Positions 7,842 to 16,297 of a stretch of 64,000 nucleotides of DNA are shown here, in pieces. The DNA lies in NCBI GenBank assembly GCA_020161435.1, contig JAIUNV010000001.1, positions 62,001 through 126,000 on the forward strand, written 5' to 3'. Position 1 is the stretch's first letter; each line of letters starts with the position of its first letter. The DNA comes from Bacteroidota bacterium. GTDB lineage: Bacteria; Bacteroidota; Bacteroidia; Chitinophagales; Chitinophagaceae. The notes beneath the pieces were generated by a model that ran no database searches, was not told the DNA's origin, and was given only the letters and a program-made list of their open reading frames with translations. A program made the position numbers and the translations under genes.

Positions 7842-8282
7842 TTACTGCGCCGTATGCGCCGACCAATACTGACCGGTACGCCACCAACGCACCACAAAGT
7901 AAAGCAATACACCCACCGGACCGAGCATGAAAGTAAATACCAAACACAGCGACAACTGCCATCTTGAAACGGCATGCTGCTGCGCATTGCCCACCATCCA
8001 TAAACCAGCCAGCAAATCGAAGGCGAGGTAGTGAATCCAACCGGTGAGTACCGCACCTGCTGAGCCTTGCAACGACTGCAAGCCCGCCAGCGTTTGAAAA
8101 GATTGCATATCGGTTGGGCCGAGGTTTTGATACAAGCAAACAACATACGTAATACACAATGCTACTACTACACTGCCTGCCAGCACAGTAGTCGTTTCGG
8201 GCCGGCGATACATGAGCAGCAGGTACAGCCATGCCACAAGGGCCAGCAGGTTAACGACTTGATAAACCAATTCGTAATTCAT
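7842..8282 (-). CDS. ABA4-like (DUF4281) membrane protein
   Basis: A 146-residue integral membrane protein with four hydrophobic segments. The middle of the protein shows WIHYLAFDLLAGLW, and the last segment FTFMLGPVGVLLYFVVRWW; both are characteristic of the ABA4-like family named after the plant neoxanthin-synthesis protein. The bacterial function is not established. I prefer the ATG at 8282, though an in-frame ATG at 8306 is possible. It is the first gene of a two-gene unit with murI and is divergent from the beta-helix lipoprotein. Confidence 0.85.
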   Translation of the reverse strand: MNYELVYQVVNLLALVAWLYLLLMYRRPETTTVLAGSVVVALCITYVVCLYQNLGPTDMQSFQTLAGLQSLQGSAGAVLTGWIHYLAFDLLAGLWMVGNAQQHAVSRWQLSLCLVFTFMLGPVGVLLYFVVRWWRTGQYWSAHTAQ

Positions 8283-8348
8283 GGAAGGATTGTTTACTTT
8301 GAACAAACAGCCAACGGTAGTTCTGGTAAAGATAGGTGGCTGTCATTC

Positions 8349-9587
8349 ATGCAAAATATTCAACAGATGGTTCTCCTTCGCATTCGTCAGGTTTTCTTTT
8401 TATTGGGTTTGATGGCCACGCTGGGTTGTGCGGCGCAGCGCAATAAAAAAGCTACAACAGCTTCTTCACAAAGTGAAATCCGTTGGAGCAACTACCGGGG
8501 TTCGTTTACGCAGTTTATACAGCAGGCCATCCGGCAAAATGCGGTGGCTATTGTAGATAAAGATGTAACACCGCCCGAACCTGTAATCATTGAAGGCAAC
8601 CTTACCTTAAAGGGCACTGGCGTTACTATTTACAATAAGCACAAGCAGCTGTTTGTGGTAGGTAGTGGTGTACATCATTTCAGTCATTTTACAGTGCAAC
8701 AATCGCATGCAGAGGCAAGTGCTTTTTTATCGAACATTCAACCCAAACTGGTGTGGACGAATACACTGGATGATGTGCACATCAACGGTGGGCAGTATGG
8801 CTACAACAGCAGCCGCGGTGGCTTGTACGACGAAAAACAAGACAGTGTATTGGCGTGGAGCGGCACTACTATTCTCAACAGCACCTTCAATGTACGGTAC
8901 ATTGCCATTGCTGTGTTTTCGCAAGACGGGCCCTGCAAATATTTGCATATGCGCAATGTACAAATGAGCACTGCCGAATCACACAACCTCTATATTCATC
9001 CCAACGTGAGCCTACGTTTTGATAGTGTGGTGAGTGTAAAAGCGGGCAAGCTGGCCATGCATCATTTTAGTGGTGGCAATGAGCAGTTTTATTACACCGC
9101 CCGTTACTTAGAAATGAACAAGGTGTCTGCTCCAAGTAAGGCTGCTTGGGAAATGGTGAATCCTAAATCCGGATATATTCAAATCAGCAACAGTCAACTA
9201 GCGCCCTATACAACAGCCGGTGTTCAAGTACCAAAGGTTTCGGCCATCAATTGCACTTTTTACAATAGCGGAAATGGCATTATGTTTTCCGGAATAATTG
9301 AAAACTGTACCGGAGATATTTGGAGCGGCGGCAAAGGCGAACTACTCATTAAAAACAGTAGGTTTAAAGATCTTATCATGCGGCCCGGTGGAAAAGTGGT
9401 GGCAGACAATTCGCAGTTTGATATGATTTATCTGAGTGACAAAGGCGCCGACTATACACTTGAACTTGACCGCTGCACCGTTGGCGGAATTGTGGATGGC
9501 AACTCTGGAAAGGGGCAGGTAAAAATGAAAAACTCGCAACTAAAAAGCAACCGCCCAATCCGTCAGGGCATTCTAATACAACAATAA
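8349..9587 (+). CDS. Right-handed beta-helix lipoprotein of unknown function
   Basis: A 412-residue protein with a lipoprotein signal peptide ending in the lipobox MATLGC. The rest is a chain of short strand-turn units rich in Asn and Gly, for example VIIEGNLTLKGTGVTIYNKH, DDVHINGGQYGYNSSRG, TTILNSTFNVRYIAIAV and LELDRCTVGGIVDGNSGKG, typical of a parallel beta-helix. No catalytic motif of pectate lyases is evident. ATGs at 8349 and 8367 are both compatible with the signal peptide. An outer-membrane location is inferred. It converges on the response-regulator gene. Confidence 0.75.
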   Translation: MQNIQQMVLLRIRQVFFLLGLMATLGCAAQRNKKATTASSQSEIRWSNYRGSFTQFIQQAIRQNAVAIVDKDVTPPEPVIIEGNLTLKGTGVTIYNKHKQLFVVGSGVHHFSHFTVQQSHAEASAFLSNIQPKLVWTNTLDDVHINGGQYGYNSSRGGLYDEKQDSVLAWSGTTILNSTFNVRYIAIAVFSQDGPCKYLHMRNVQMSTAESHNLYIHPNVSLRFDSVVSVKAGKLAMHHFSGGNEQFYYTARYLEMNKVSAPSKAAWEMVNPKSGYIQISNSQLAPYTTAGVQVPKVSAINCTFYNSGNGIMFSGIIENCTGDIWSGGKGELLIKNSRFKDLIMRPGGKVVADNSQFDMIYLSDKGADYTLELDRCTVGGIVDGNSGKGQVKMKNSQLKSNRPIRQGILIQQ

Positions 9588-9603
9588 CCTAACGTGCTTA
9601 CAC

Positions 9604-10290
9604 TTACGTTACAAACCGGTAGCCCACACCTTTTATGGTGAGTATTTCCAATGCAGGATCGTCTTTGAGATAGCTACGGATTTTGGTGATGTACACATCC
9701 AGATTACGGCTGTTGAAAATGCTGTCGTTTCCCCAGATGGCATTGAGCAAATCCCGTCGTTCGATGATGTGGTTGCGATGCTCAAACAAGTACAACAGCA
9801 ACTCACTTTCGCGGTACGATAGTTTACGTTCTTCCTGCTGAAAGTGTAATACCTGCCTAGGTTTGTTGAATTGATACTGACCAATAGCAATGGTATCAGC
9901 ATCTGCTTTTTCTGTTTGCTGCTGGCCTGTCAATTGCAACAGGTTGTTGATTCTCGCTATCAGTTCTTCCATGCTGAAGGGCTTGCGCAAATAATCATTG
10001 CCACCTTCGCCAAAACCTTTTACTACATCTTCGGTTTGGGTTTTGGCCGTTAAAAACAAAATAGGCACGGTGGCATTTTGCTGGCGTATTTCCCGTGCCA
10101 GCGTAAATCCGTCTTTGTTGGGTAGCATTACATCCAGCACACAAATAGCGGGCTGAGCTTTTAGATAAGCCTGCATTACTTTGGCACCATCGTCTTCCAT
10201 CACCACGGCATAGCCGCGGCTCTCGAGTGTTTCCTTTACAATCTTGCCCAGAAACACTTCATCTTCTACATATAAAATGGTTGGCATCAT
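9604..10290 (-). CDS. Response regulator, OmpR/PhoB family
   Basis: A 228-residue two-domain regulator. The receiver domain has the acidic pocket VEDE at 8-11, the phosphoacceptor Asp53 in CVLDVMLPNKDG, the switch residue Thr in FLTAK and the conserved Lys in LRKPFS. The C-terminal winged helix shows KLSYRESELLLYLFEHRN and ends DVYITKIRSYLKDDPALEIL and TIKGVGYRFVT, as in OmpR-type DNA-binding domains. The gene starts 9 bp after the stop of the histidine kinase, so the two form one operon. A target is not visible; the GLPGLI gene, divergent from the kinase, is a reasonable candidate. Confidence 0.93.
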   Translation of the reverse strand: MMPTILYVEDEVFLGKIVKETLESRGYAVVMEDDGAKVMQAYLKAQPAICVLDVMLPNKDGFTLAREIRQQNATVPILFLTAKTQTEDVVKGFGEGGNDYLRKPFSMEELIARINNLLQLTGQQQTEKADADTIAIGQYQFNKPRQVLHFQQEERKLSYRESELLLYLFEHRNHIIERRDLLNAIWGNDSIFNSRNLDVYITKIRSYLKDDPALEILTIKGVGYRFVT

Positions 10291-10299
10291 GGTATGAAT

Positions 10300-11748
10300 T
10301 TACGCCGACTGCAGTTCAATCACAAAACAAGCTCCGTGTGGTTGCACCGGCTCTACCCGAATGCTACCGCCATGTTTTTTTATCACTTCGGCTACATAGC
10401 TCAGGCCAAGGCCATAGCCTTTAATGTTGTGCGTATCGCCATGCGGCACCCGAAAGAATTTATCGAATACTTTATCGCTATACTCTGCAGGTATCCCCTC
10501 GCCTTTATCGCTTACACGTAGCTGCACACGGCCGTCGGTTTGCGTTATGTGAATGTCGATAGAAGGATGATCGCCACTGTATTTAAGCGCATTATCCAGC
10601 AGGTTGTACAGCACACTTTGCAGGTGCAGTGCATCTGCTTTTACCATAACTGCAGGTGCGGCATGCAGCTCACAATGTGCATGTGCTTTTTCCAATTGCA
10701 ACCGCATGCTGCTCACTACCTGTTGTGCCAGCGCAGTCAGGTCTGTTACTGTTTGTTGCAGCTCCATTTTGTCTTGCTCAAACATCGATACCCGCAGCAC
10801 TTTATCTACCAGTAGGTTAAGCCGTTGCAGTTCGCCTGCCGATATATCAAGGTATTCCTGTGTACGTTTCGGATCGTTGAGTGCATGAAAACTTTTCAAT
10901 GCTTCGATGGCTACACCTACGGTGGCTATCGGCGTTTTCAACTCATGCGTCATGTTGCTGATAAAATCGTTTTTCAGCAAGGCCAGCCGTTGTTGTGTTT
11001 TCAAGCTTTTGTACAAAAACAGAAATGCAGTAATGGTAATGCCAAGCATGGCCAGTGAAAAAAAGATAGGCCACATCATTTTGGGAATAACCATCCAAAA
11101 AACACTGTCGAAGCTGGCGGCTACAATTTTCATTCCCGGTATAGAAGGCCCACGCCGCATACCAGGCGAGGGGTCATTTTCCCGACGCTGTTGTTCTTTG
11201 GCCGAGAGCAAACGAATGCTGAATGGAAAAGTCAAATCATTTTCATCCAACGCTTTGCTGTAAGATTTTTGCAAAGCCGGTAAGTCTTTTTCTGTTCCAA
11301 AAAAAGGGGCCTGTACTACGAGCTTCGACAGATCATCGCGGTTATCATTTCTCCGCTCCGCATCCAACGCTACCATACGTACCCCACCTGTACGGCGGCC
11401 CGTATCGGGTGGCGGTATGTTGATGCTTACCTGAATTTGTCCATCATTTTTTTTACCCAACACAGTATCGGTAACAAAAATGGCCCGTCGTTCTTTGCTG
11501 CCGGAGTCGGCAAACACAAATCTGCTTCGCGTTGAATCGTTCGACAAAAACTGCAGTTGTCTCCGCACCGAAGTTTCCCGAAGCACAATACCCAGCTCCC
11601 TGCGCAGACTCTGGTATTCGTCGCGGTAGGTTTTGCGTAGCCAATACCCCTGAAACAATACCAGCAGTACAATGCTGAGTACCATCAGCCAGCCGGCAGT
11701 GCGTATTTTTCGTTGTTGCGTCAATTGATAAAAGGTTAAGTCATTCAA
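10300..11748 (-). CDS. Sensor histidine kinase
   Basis: A 482-residue membrane kinase. Transmembrane helices are at about residues 19-36 and 224-246 and enclose a roughly 190-residue periplasmic sensor region without a recognised domain. The phosphoacceptor His268 lies in NMTHELKTPIATVGVAIEAL. The ATPase domain carries the N box YNLLDNALKYSG, the G1 box VSDKGEGIPAEY, the F box FDKFFRV and the G2 box GYGLGLSYVAEVIKKHGG. All catalytic motifs are intact. It is encoded upstream of, and probably co-transcribed with, the response regulator, and its start is 116 bp from the divergent GLPGLI gene. Confidence 0.94.
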   Translation of the reverse strand: MNDLTFYQLTQQRKIRTAGWLMVLSIVLLVLFQGYWLRKTYRDEYQSLRRELGIVLRETSVRRQLQFLSNDSTRSRFVFADSGSKERRAIFVTDTVLGKKNDGQIQVSINIPPPDTGRRTGGVRMVALDAERRNDNRDDLSKLVVQAPFFGTEKDLPALQKSYSKALDENDLTFPFSIRLLSAKEQQRRENDPSPGMRRGPSIPGMKIVAASFDSVFWMVIPKMMWPIFFSLAMLGITITAFLFLYKSLKTQQRLALLKNDFISNMTHELKTPIATVGVAIEALKSFHALNDPKRTQEYLDISAGELQRLNLLVDKVLRVSMFEQDKMELQQTVTDLTALAQQVVSSMRLQLEKAHAHCELHAAPAVMVKADALHLQSVLYNLLDNALKYSGDHPSIDIHITQTDGRVQLRVSDKGEGIPAEYSDKVFDKFFRVPHGDTHNIKGYGLGLSYVAEVIKKHGGSIRVEPVQPHGACFVIELQSA

Positions 11749-11864
11749 ATGTATTTCGCCCGGTTATCCTGCTGCACATTCCTTTAACCTAAATTAACTA
11801 CGCACTCATCACTCTTAACCCGTTTGTGCGGGGCAGCCCTGTAGCTTTGGTAAAAATTGATTCT

Positions 11865-12731
11865 ATGAAATGTAATTGGATAGGCATTGCCTTACTGGCT
11901 GTGTCGGTATCGGCCACGGCACAGGTAAAAGAAGGCACAGTGATTTATGAAAGAAAAATAAACATGCACAAACGCCTGCCACCAGAAGCCGAGCAAATGC
12001 GGGCCATGATACCCGAATTTCAGACCAGCAAAATGGAGCTGAGTTTTAACACCACTCAATCGCTGTATAAAAATGTGGTAGAGCCAACCAACGAACTACC
12101 TACCGGCGATGGTGCAGGTGGCGGTGGCATGCGTGGTGGTATGATGTTTCGCTTTGGTGGCGGCAACCCCAACGATGAAACTTTTCGCGACTACGATAAA
12201 GAACTGATTGTAGAAAGCCGTGAGCTGGGGCCAAAAAAATATTTGATTGACGATACGCTTCGCCCCATGAAGTGGAAGCTGGAGCAAGATACCATGACCA
12301 TTAACGGGTACCTGTGCTACAAAGCCACTACAGTAACCAGTGCCTTTGGCATGGGCGGTATGCGGCCCGCAGGTGCCGGGCAACAGCGCCCCGGTGGCGA
12401 TAGTGCACAAGCCGGCAATCAGCAGCGCCGTTTCAACATACCTGCTGAGCAAAAAGTAGAAGCCTGGTTTACACAGGATATTGAAACCAGCGCCGGCCCC
12501 GATAATTACTTTGGCCTGCCCGGTTTAATATTGAAAGTAGTGGTAGATGAAGGTACCATTACCTACACGGCATTGAGTGTAAACACACAAGCAAAAGCAA
12601 ATGTGAAAACACCCACTTCAGGTAAAAAAATTACCCGTCAGGAATACATGAAAATGATGCAACAGCAGTTTCAGGGCATGCGTCCTCCAGGCGGTGGCGG
12701 CGGCGGTCAGCGCATCATCATCAACCAATAA
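11865..12731 (+). CDS. GLPGLI family protein
   Basis: A 288-residue exported protein. The start at 11865 gives a signal peptide (MKCNWIGIALLAVSVSATAQ). The family-defining motif appears as DNYFGLPGLILKVVVDEGTI near the C-terminus. Two glycine-rich segments, GAGGGGMRGGMMFRFGGG near residue 90 and RPPGGGGGGQ at the end, are unusual additions. The order of strands and the motif KVEAWFTQDIETSAGP agree with the family, which is common in Bacteroidota and is probably envelope-associated, with no known function. Some members are encoded near TonB-dependent receptors; here the neighbour is a two-component system. Confidence 0.92.
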   Translation: MKCNWIGIALLAVSVSATAQVKEGTVIYERKINMHKRLPPEAEQMRAMIPEFQTSKMELSFNTTQSLYKNVVEPTNELPTGDGAGGGGMRGGMMFRFGGGNPNDETFRDYDKELIVESRELGPKKYLIDDTLRPMKWKLEQDTMTINGYLCYKATTVTSAFGMGGMRPAGAGQQRPGGDSAQAGNQQRRFNIPAEQKVEAWFTQDIETSAGPDNYFGLPGLILKVVVDEGTITYTALSVNTQAKANVKTPTSGKKITRQEYMKMMQQQFQGMRPPGGGGGGQRIIINQ

Positions 12732-12754
12732 GTTGCTACATATTCACTGTATAC

Positions 12755-12790
12755 AAAAACGGTCGCTCATGTAGAGCGACCGTTTTTTTT
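12755..12790. terminator. Bidirectional hairpin terminator between convergent genes
   Basis: CGGTCGCTC (12760-12768) pairs perfectly with GAGCGACCG (12774-12782) around a 5-base loop, with five or more A before and eight T after. It serves both the GLPGLI gene (plus) and the BI-1 family gene (minus). Confidence 0.9.
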
Positions 12791-12810
12791 AAATGGGACT
12801 TATTTTTTTC

Positions 12811-13569
12811 TTAATCTCTGCTGCTGAAGCGACTCAGTAAACGCAGGATTTCGAGGTACAACCAAACCAACGTTACTATCAAACCAAATGCACCGTACCA
12901 CTCCATGTACTTGGGTGCGCCTTGTGCAGCTCCTTGTTCAATCATGTCGAAATCGAGGATGAGGTTCAGCGCAGCAATGGCTACCACAAACAGGCTGATG
13001 CCAATGCCCAACATAGAGCTATTATGCATGAAGGCTACTTCTACACCAAACATGCGTACTACCATTACAATAAGGTAAAAAATAGCAATGCCGGCAGTAG
13101 CAGTAAAAATGATAGACCTGAAACGCTCTGTGGCTTTGATGATGCGGAAATTGTACAGCAAAAACATAGCCAATGCAGTGCCCATGGTGAGGCCTACAGC
13201 GTTGGTTATAATGTTGGGCATGTTTTCTGAAAAAGCAAAATTGTACATGGCAGATATGGCGCCAATAAACAGGCCTTCGAGTATAGCGTATGCCGGTGCC
13301 AGGTATGGCGACCATTCTTTTTTAAACGTCATAACCAGTGCCAATACCAAACCGCCAATAGCTCCTACCCACAAGTAAGTGGTTACGCTTTGCTGTTTGT
13401 AAAAGGCATTCCAGGTAAATAATGCGGCACCCAATAAGAGCAGCAGCATAAAGCCAAGCTTGTTCATAGTGCCACGGGCCGTCATGGCACCACCGCCGGA
13501 GCCGGCAATAGACAAGCCCTGAAAAGATTTTTCGCCCAGAGTGGGATTACCCGATTTGAATAAAGACAT
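12811..13569 (-). CDS. Bax inhibitor-1/YccA family membrane protein
   Basis: A 252-residue polytopic membrane protein with seven hydrophobic segments. Typical marks are the N-terminal GNPTLGEKSF, AYAILEGLFIGAISAMYNFA in the middle and the late segment LILDFDMIEQGAAQGAPKYM and EWYGAFGLIVTLVWLYLEIL, where the two acidic residues of DFD match the di-aspartyl sensor of this family, followed by LRLLSRF. Bacterial members are pH-sensitive calcium-leak channels in the one case studied structurally; the role here is inferred only. The ATG at 13569 is chosen over a GTG two codons upstream. Confidence 0.93.
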   Translation of the reverse strand: MSLFKSGNPTLGEKSFQGLSIAGSGGGAMTARGTMNKLGFMLLLLLGAALFTWNAFYKQQSVTTYLWVGAIGGLVLALVMTFKKEWSPYLAPAYAILEGLFIGAISAMYNFAFSENMPNIITNAVGLTMGTALAMFLLYNFRIIKATERFRSIIFTATAGIAIFYLIVMVVRMFGVEVAFMHNSSMLGIGISLFVVAIAALNLILDFDMIEQGAAQGAPKYMEWYGAFGLIVTLVWLYLEILRLLSRFSSRD

Positions 13570-13658
13570 AATCACTTCAATTTTAAGATTGCTAAACTAA
13601 TGGTTTTGTTGTTAACCCTGCTGTAATGTAACCGAATGCCACCGTAAGCCGATGGCGC

Positions 13659-16142
13659 TTAAAACGCCAGCCTGAAACTGCCAAAAACCCCAAACCGGCT
13701 GGTACGGTTTTGTGGCAATGGTGTTGGTGCCACTCGCCACACTAAATCGAGGCGCAGCACTTTAAAAATATTGTCGACACCCGTGCCCACCTCTGCATAG
13801 GTTTTTCCTTGCAGCTCCTGAAAAGGATGGCCCTGCACAAAATTGAGCTGGCGGTTAGCATCGCTCAAACTGCCCCACAAAGTTTTGATGTTCCAAAACT
13901 GGCGCAGTTTCATTTTTCGGGTAAAGCCAATGTACTTAAACAAGCCGCTGCCAAAGTTTTGCTCAAAGCCCAACCCCGCATACTGATCGTTGATGTATTC
14001 AAAACGATTCATGAGGTTGAAGGCATATTTGTTGTAATAATAAATCTCATTGCCCGGCGCTACATCCAGCAGCATGTAAGGAAGGGTGCCAAATACTTTG
14101 CCCACATACCCCGAGTATTCAATGGAGCCAAATGGGGCCACTTTATGAAAACCATTTACCCTGAAATTGAGTTTGTGGTAATCGTAATTACTGTTGAGCA
14201 CACCAGCCCAGCCTTTTGAATAACGGAGTTCGGCTATGGGATAATCGCTGCCAAGGCTGGTACGCAGGTAATTGCCATTCAAAAACCGTTCGAGGTAAGC
14301 AAAACGAACTGCTACCGTTGTTTCAAAATTGTTGAGTGCTTCGCCTTTGCCAGCTGTAAAATTACTTTTCAGCGGAATGTTTTTCAGCGGTTCATACTTG
14401 GTGCGGCGGGCTTCCAGTTTGAGCGACCAACCTTTTTCGTTGCTGGTAAAATATTCAATTTCCTGCCGCTCCACCTGCATAAACTTGATGGGAATATCGG
14501 GCTTGCGAATGGCCAGTGTAAAAATGTTGTCGAGGCTTACTTCATCGTAATAATTCTGTCCGTTGTCCAAATCATTTAGGTAAGATACATGCAGCATCTT
14601 CCGCGGATTTTTTTCGAAGAAATAATACATCTCCGCTTTGCCCTTGAGTTTTTTATCGCCAAAGCCGTAAGCCAGATAGCCGTGCAGATACATGTTTTTA
14701 TTGAAGCCCGGCGTAGTGCCCAAATCAAAGCGGGTACGCAGGCCCTCCCAGGCATTCAGGCTTATCCAGTTAAACCACGGGCCTATTTCAAAATTGCCAA
14801 GGGGCTTGTAACCTGTGGTAAGAAACGACACCGTGTTGTAATACTGTTTGAAGATGGGCATTTGCTGCAGCGTATCAATCATTTTGTAAATGGCCAGCTC
14901 ATTTTTGTTAAGCTCTTCGTGTCGGGCATCGGTCCAAAAACCTTCGTTTTTTGCTTCCGAACCCGGCAATACAATCACCTGTTCGGGCAAGGTATTTTTG
15001 GTCAGCTGTTGCAGTACCGCATCATTATTTACCAGCACATTTCTGTATGTGGTGGTTTTGCGGCCCTTCATGCCGCTTTTGTTTTTGCCAATGGGATATA
15101 TATCGGCAATGAATTTATCTTTCGATAAAAACCACACCGAATCATTGATAAGCCGGTAGTCCTGATAAATGCTCAGGTTCTCTATAAAGTTGACAGTAGA
15201 AGTTGCATCAATACGAAGTTGGATACGCTGCACGGCAAAGGTGGAATCGTGTATCCAGGCATCGCCTTCAAAAGTGCTTTCGCCTTTGCGCTTTGGCGAA
15301 AACAGCCAGTGGTAATAGCGCCTGCCATTGAGCATCACCGTATCGGCTATGCGGTAGTTGTAATACGCATCGCCATTATCACTCAGCGGGCTTACAAACT
15401 GCTTATCAAACACCGGAATGAAGTTGTTGTACACGTTTACATTCTGATACATGCTACCCAGTTGTCGGGTTACACTTTCATTGTCGATGCCGTTGGTTTT
15501 GCTGGCTTTTATTTCTTCTCTTCTGCGTTTAGGATTGCTGCTGTACCAATAATCGCTGATGGTTTCAGCCAGATAAATGGGCAAAAATGGCGGGCCGTCT
15601 TCGGTGGTATCTAAATTATCGAGCACAAAGGCAAACGGTTTCAGCAGCTTCATTTCTTTGAGCTTGTCGGCATTTATCTTGTTGAGGTCGAGCTCTAGTT
15701 TATTGTGTACTTCGTAGCTGAAGTTGCTAAAGCGGCTTCGGTCGTTGTAGGGTTTGCGCCGCACAACTTTACGCCACAAAATGAGGCCCCAGTTGGCCTT
15801 GGTTTTTACCAGTACTCCACCCGAAACCTCTCTTTCTAAATTGACAATGATTGGTTTACTCAAATTGAGCTCCGCAATAGCCAATGCTTTGCGGAAGTAG
15901 CCCACATAGGTTATAAACAACGAGTCGGCTGCAAAGCCGGTGATGTCGATGCTGAATGTACCCAACGAATCGGTAACTGCGCCTTTGCGGGCAGGATACA
16001 CTTCGACCGATGCGAAGGGGATGGGCTCTTCATTGTGACTGTCTTTCACAATGCCGCGAATGAGTGTGGTTTGCGCTAAGGCTACTTGTGCAACAAATCC
16101 TACACACAAAAGCAGCAGCAGCTTTGCGCCAAAAATTTTCAT
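13659..16142 (-). CDS. DUF5686 and carboxypeptidase-like regulatory domain protein
   Basis: An 827-residue outer-membrane protein. The signal peptide ends VAQVALAQ. Residues about 30-110 form a carboxypeptidase-regulatory-like domain (IRGIVKDSHNEEPIPFASVE, VYPARKGAVTDSLGTFSIDI). The remainder matches DUF5686, with ANWGLILWRKVVRRKPYNDR and the closing strands of a C-terminal beta-barrel (FRLAF at the end). Such proteins occur across Bacteroidota and their substrate is unknown. The ATG at 16142 sits only 6 bases after a TAATTTTG promoter box, suggesting a leaderless or nearly leaderless transcript. It is divergent from the M28 peptidase gene. Confidence 0.9.
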   Translation of the reverse strand: MKIFGAKLLLLLCVGFVAQVALAQTTLIRGIVKDSHNEEPIPFASVEVYPARKGAVTDSLGTFSIDITGFAADSLFITYVGYFRKALAIAELNLSKPIIVNLEREVSGGVLVKTKANWGLILWRKVVRRKPYNDRSRFSNFSYEVHNKLELDLNKINADKLKEMKLLKPFAFVLDNLDTTEDGPPFLPIYLAETISDYWYSSNPKRRREEIKASKTNGIDNESVTRQLGSMYQNVNVYNNFIPVFDKQFVSPLSDNGDAYYNYRIADTVMLNGRRYYHWLFSPKRKGESTFEGDAWIHDSTFAVQRIQLRIDATSTVNFIENLSIYQDYRLINDSVWFLSKDKFIADIYPIGKNKSGMKGRKTTTYRNVLVNNDAVLQQLTKNTLPEQVIVLPGSEAKNEGFWTDARHEELNKNELAIYKMIDTLQQMPIFKQYYNTVSFLTTGYKPLGNFEIGPWFNWISLNAWEGLRTRFDLGTTPGFNKNMYLHGYLAYGFGDKKLKGKAEMYYFFEKNPRKMLHVSYLNDLDNGQNYYDEVSLDNIFTLAIRKPDIPIKFMQVERQEIEYFTSNEKGWSLKLEARRTKYEPLKNIPLKSNFTAGKGEALNNFETTVAVRFAYLERFLNGNYLRTSLGSDYPIAELRYSKGWAGVLNSNYDYHKLNFRVNGFHKVAPFGSIEYSGYVGKVFGTLPYMLLDVAPGNEIYYYNKYAFNLMNRFEYINDQYAGLGFEQNFGSGLFKYIGFTRKMKLRQFWNIKTLWGSLSDANRQLNFVQGHPFQELQGKTYAEVGTGVDNIFKVLRLDLVWRVAPTPLPQNRTSRFGVFGSFRLAF

Positions 16143-16148
16143 AGGGTG

Positions 16149-16156
16149 CAAAATTA
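16149..16156 (-). promoter_or_regulatory. -7 box TAATTTTG before the DUF5686 gene
   Basis: On the minus strand the sequence TAATTTTG matches the Bacteroidota -7 consensus TAnnTTTG exactly. The ATG follows after only 6 bases, so transcription would start at or next to the start codon. No -33 TTTG stands at the expected spacing; the nearest is about 26 bp upstream. Confidence 0.45.
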
Positions 16157-16297
16157 ACCGAATGGTGAAGCCGACTTGTAACCAAACACACAGGAAAGCC
16201 GCTTGTTTAGTCAAAGTTTTGAAAAAAATAGACCACTATAGCAGCTGCAGTTGCGCCACTGTACATTTGCAATCAATAAAATCACTGGATGTTCATC

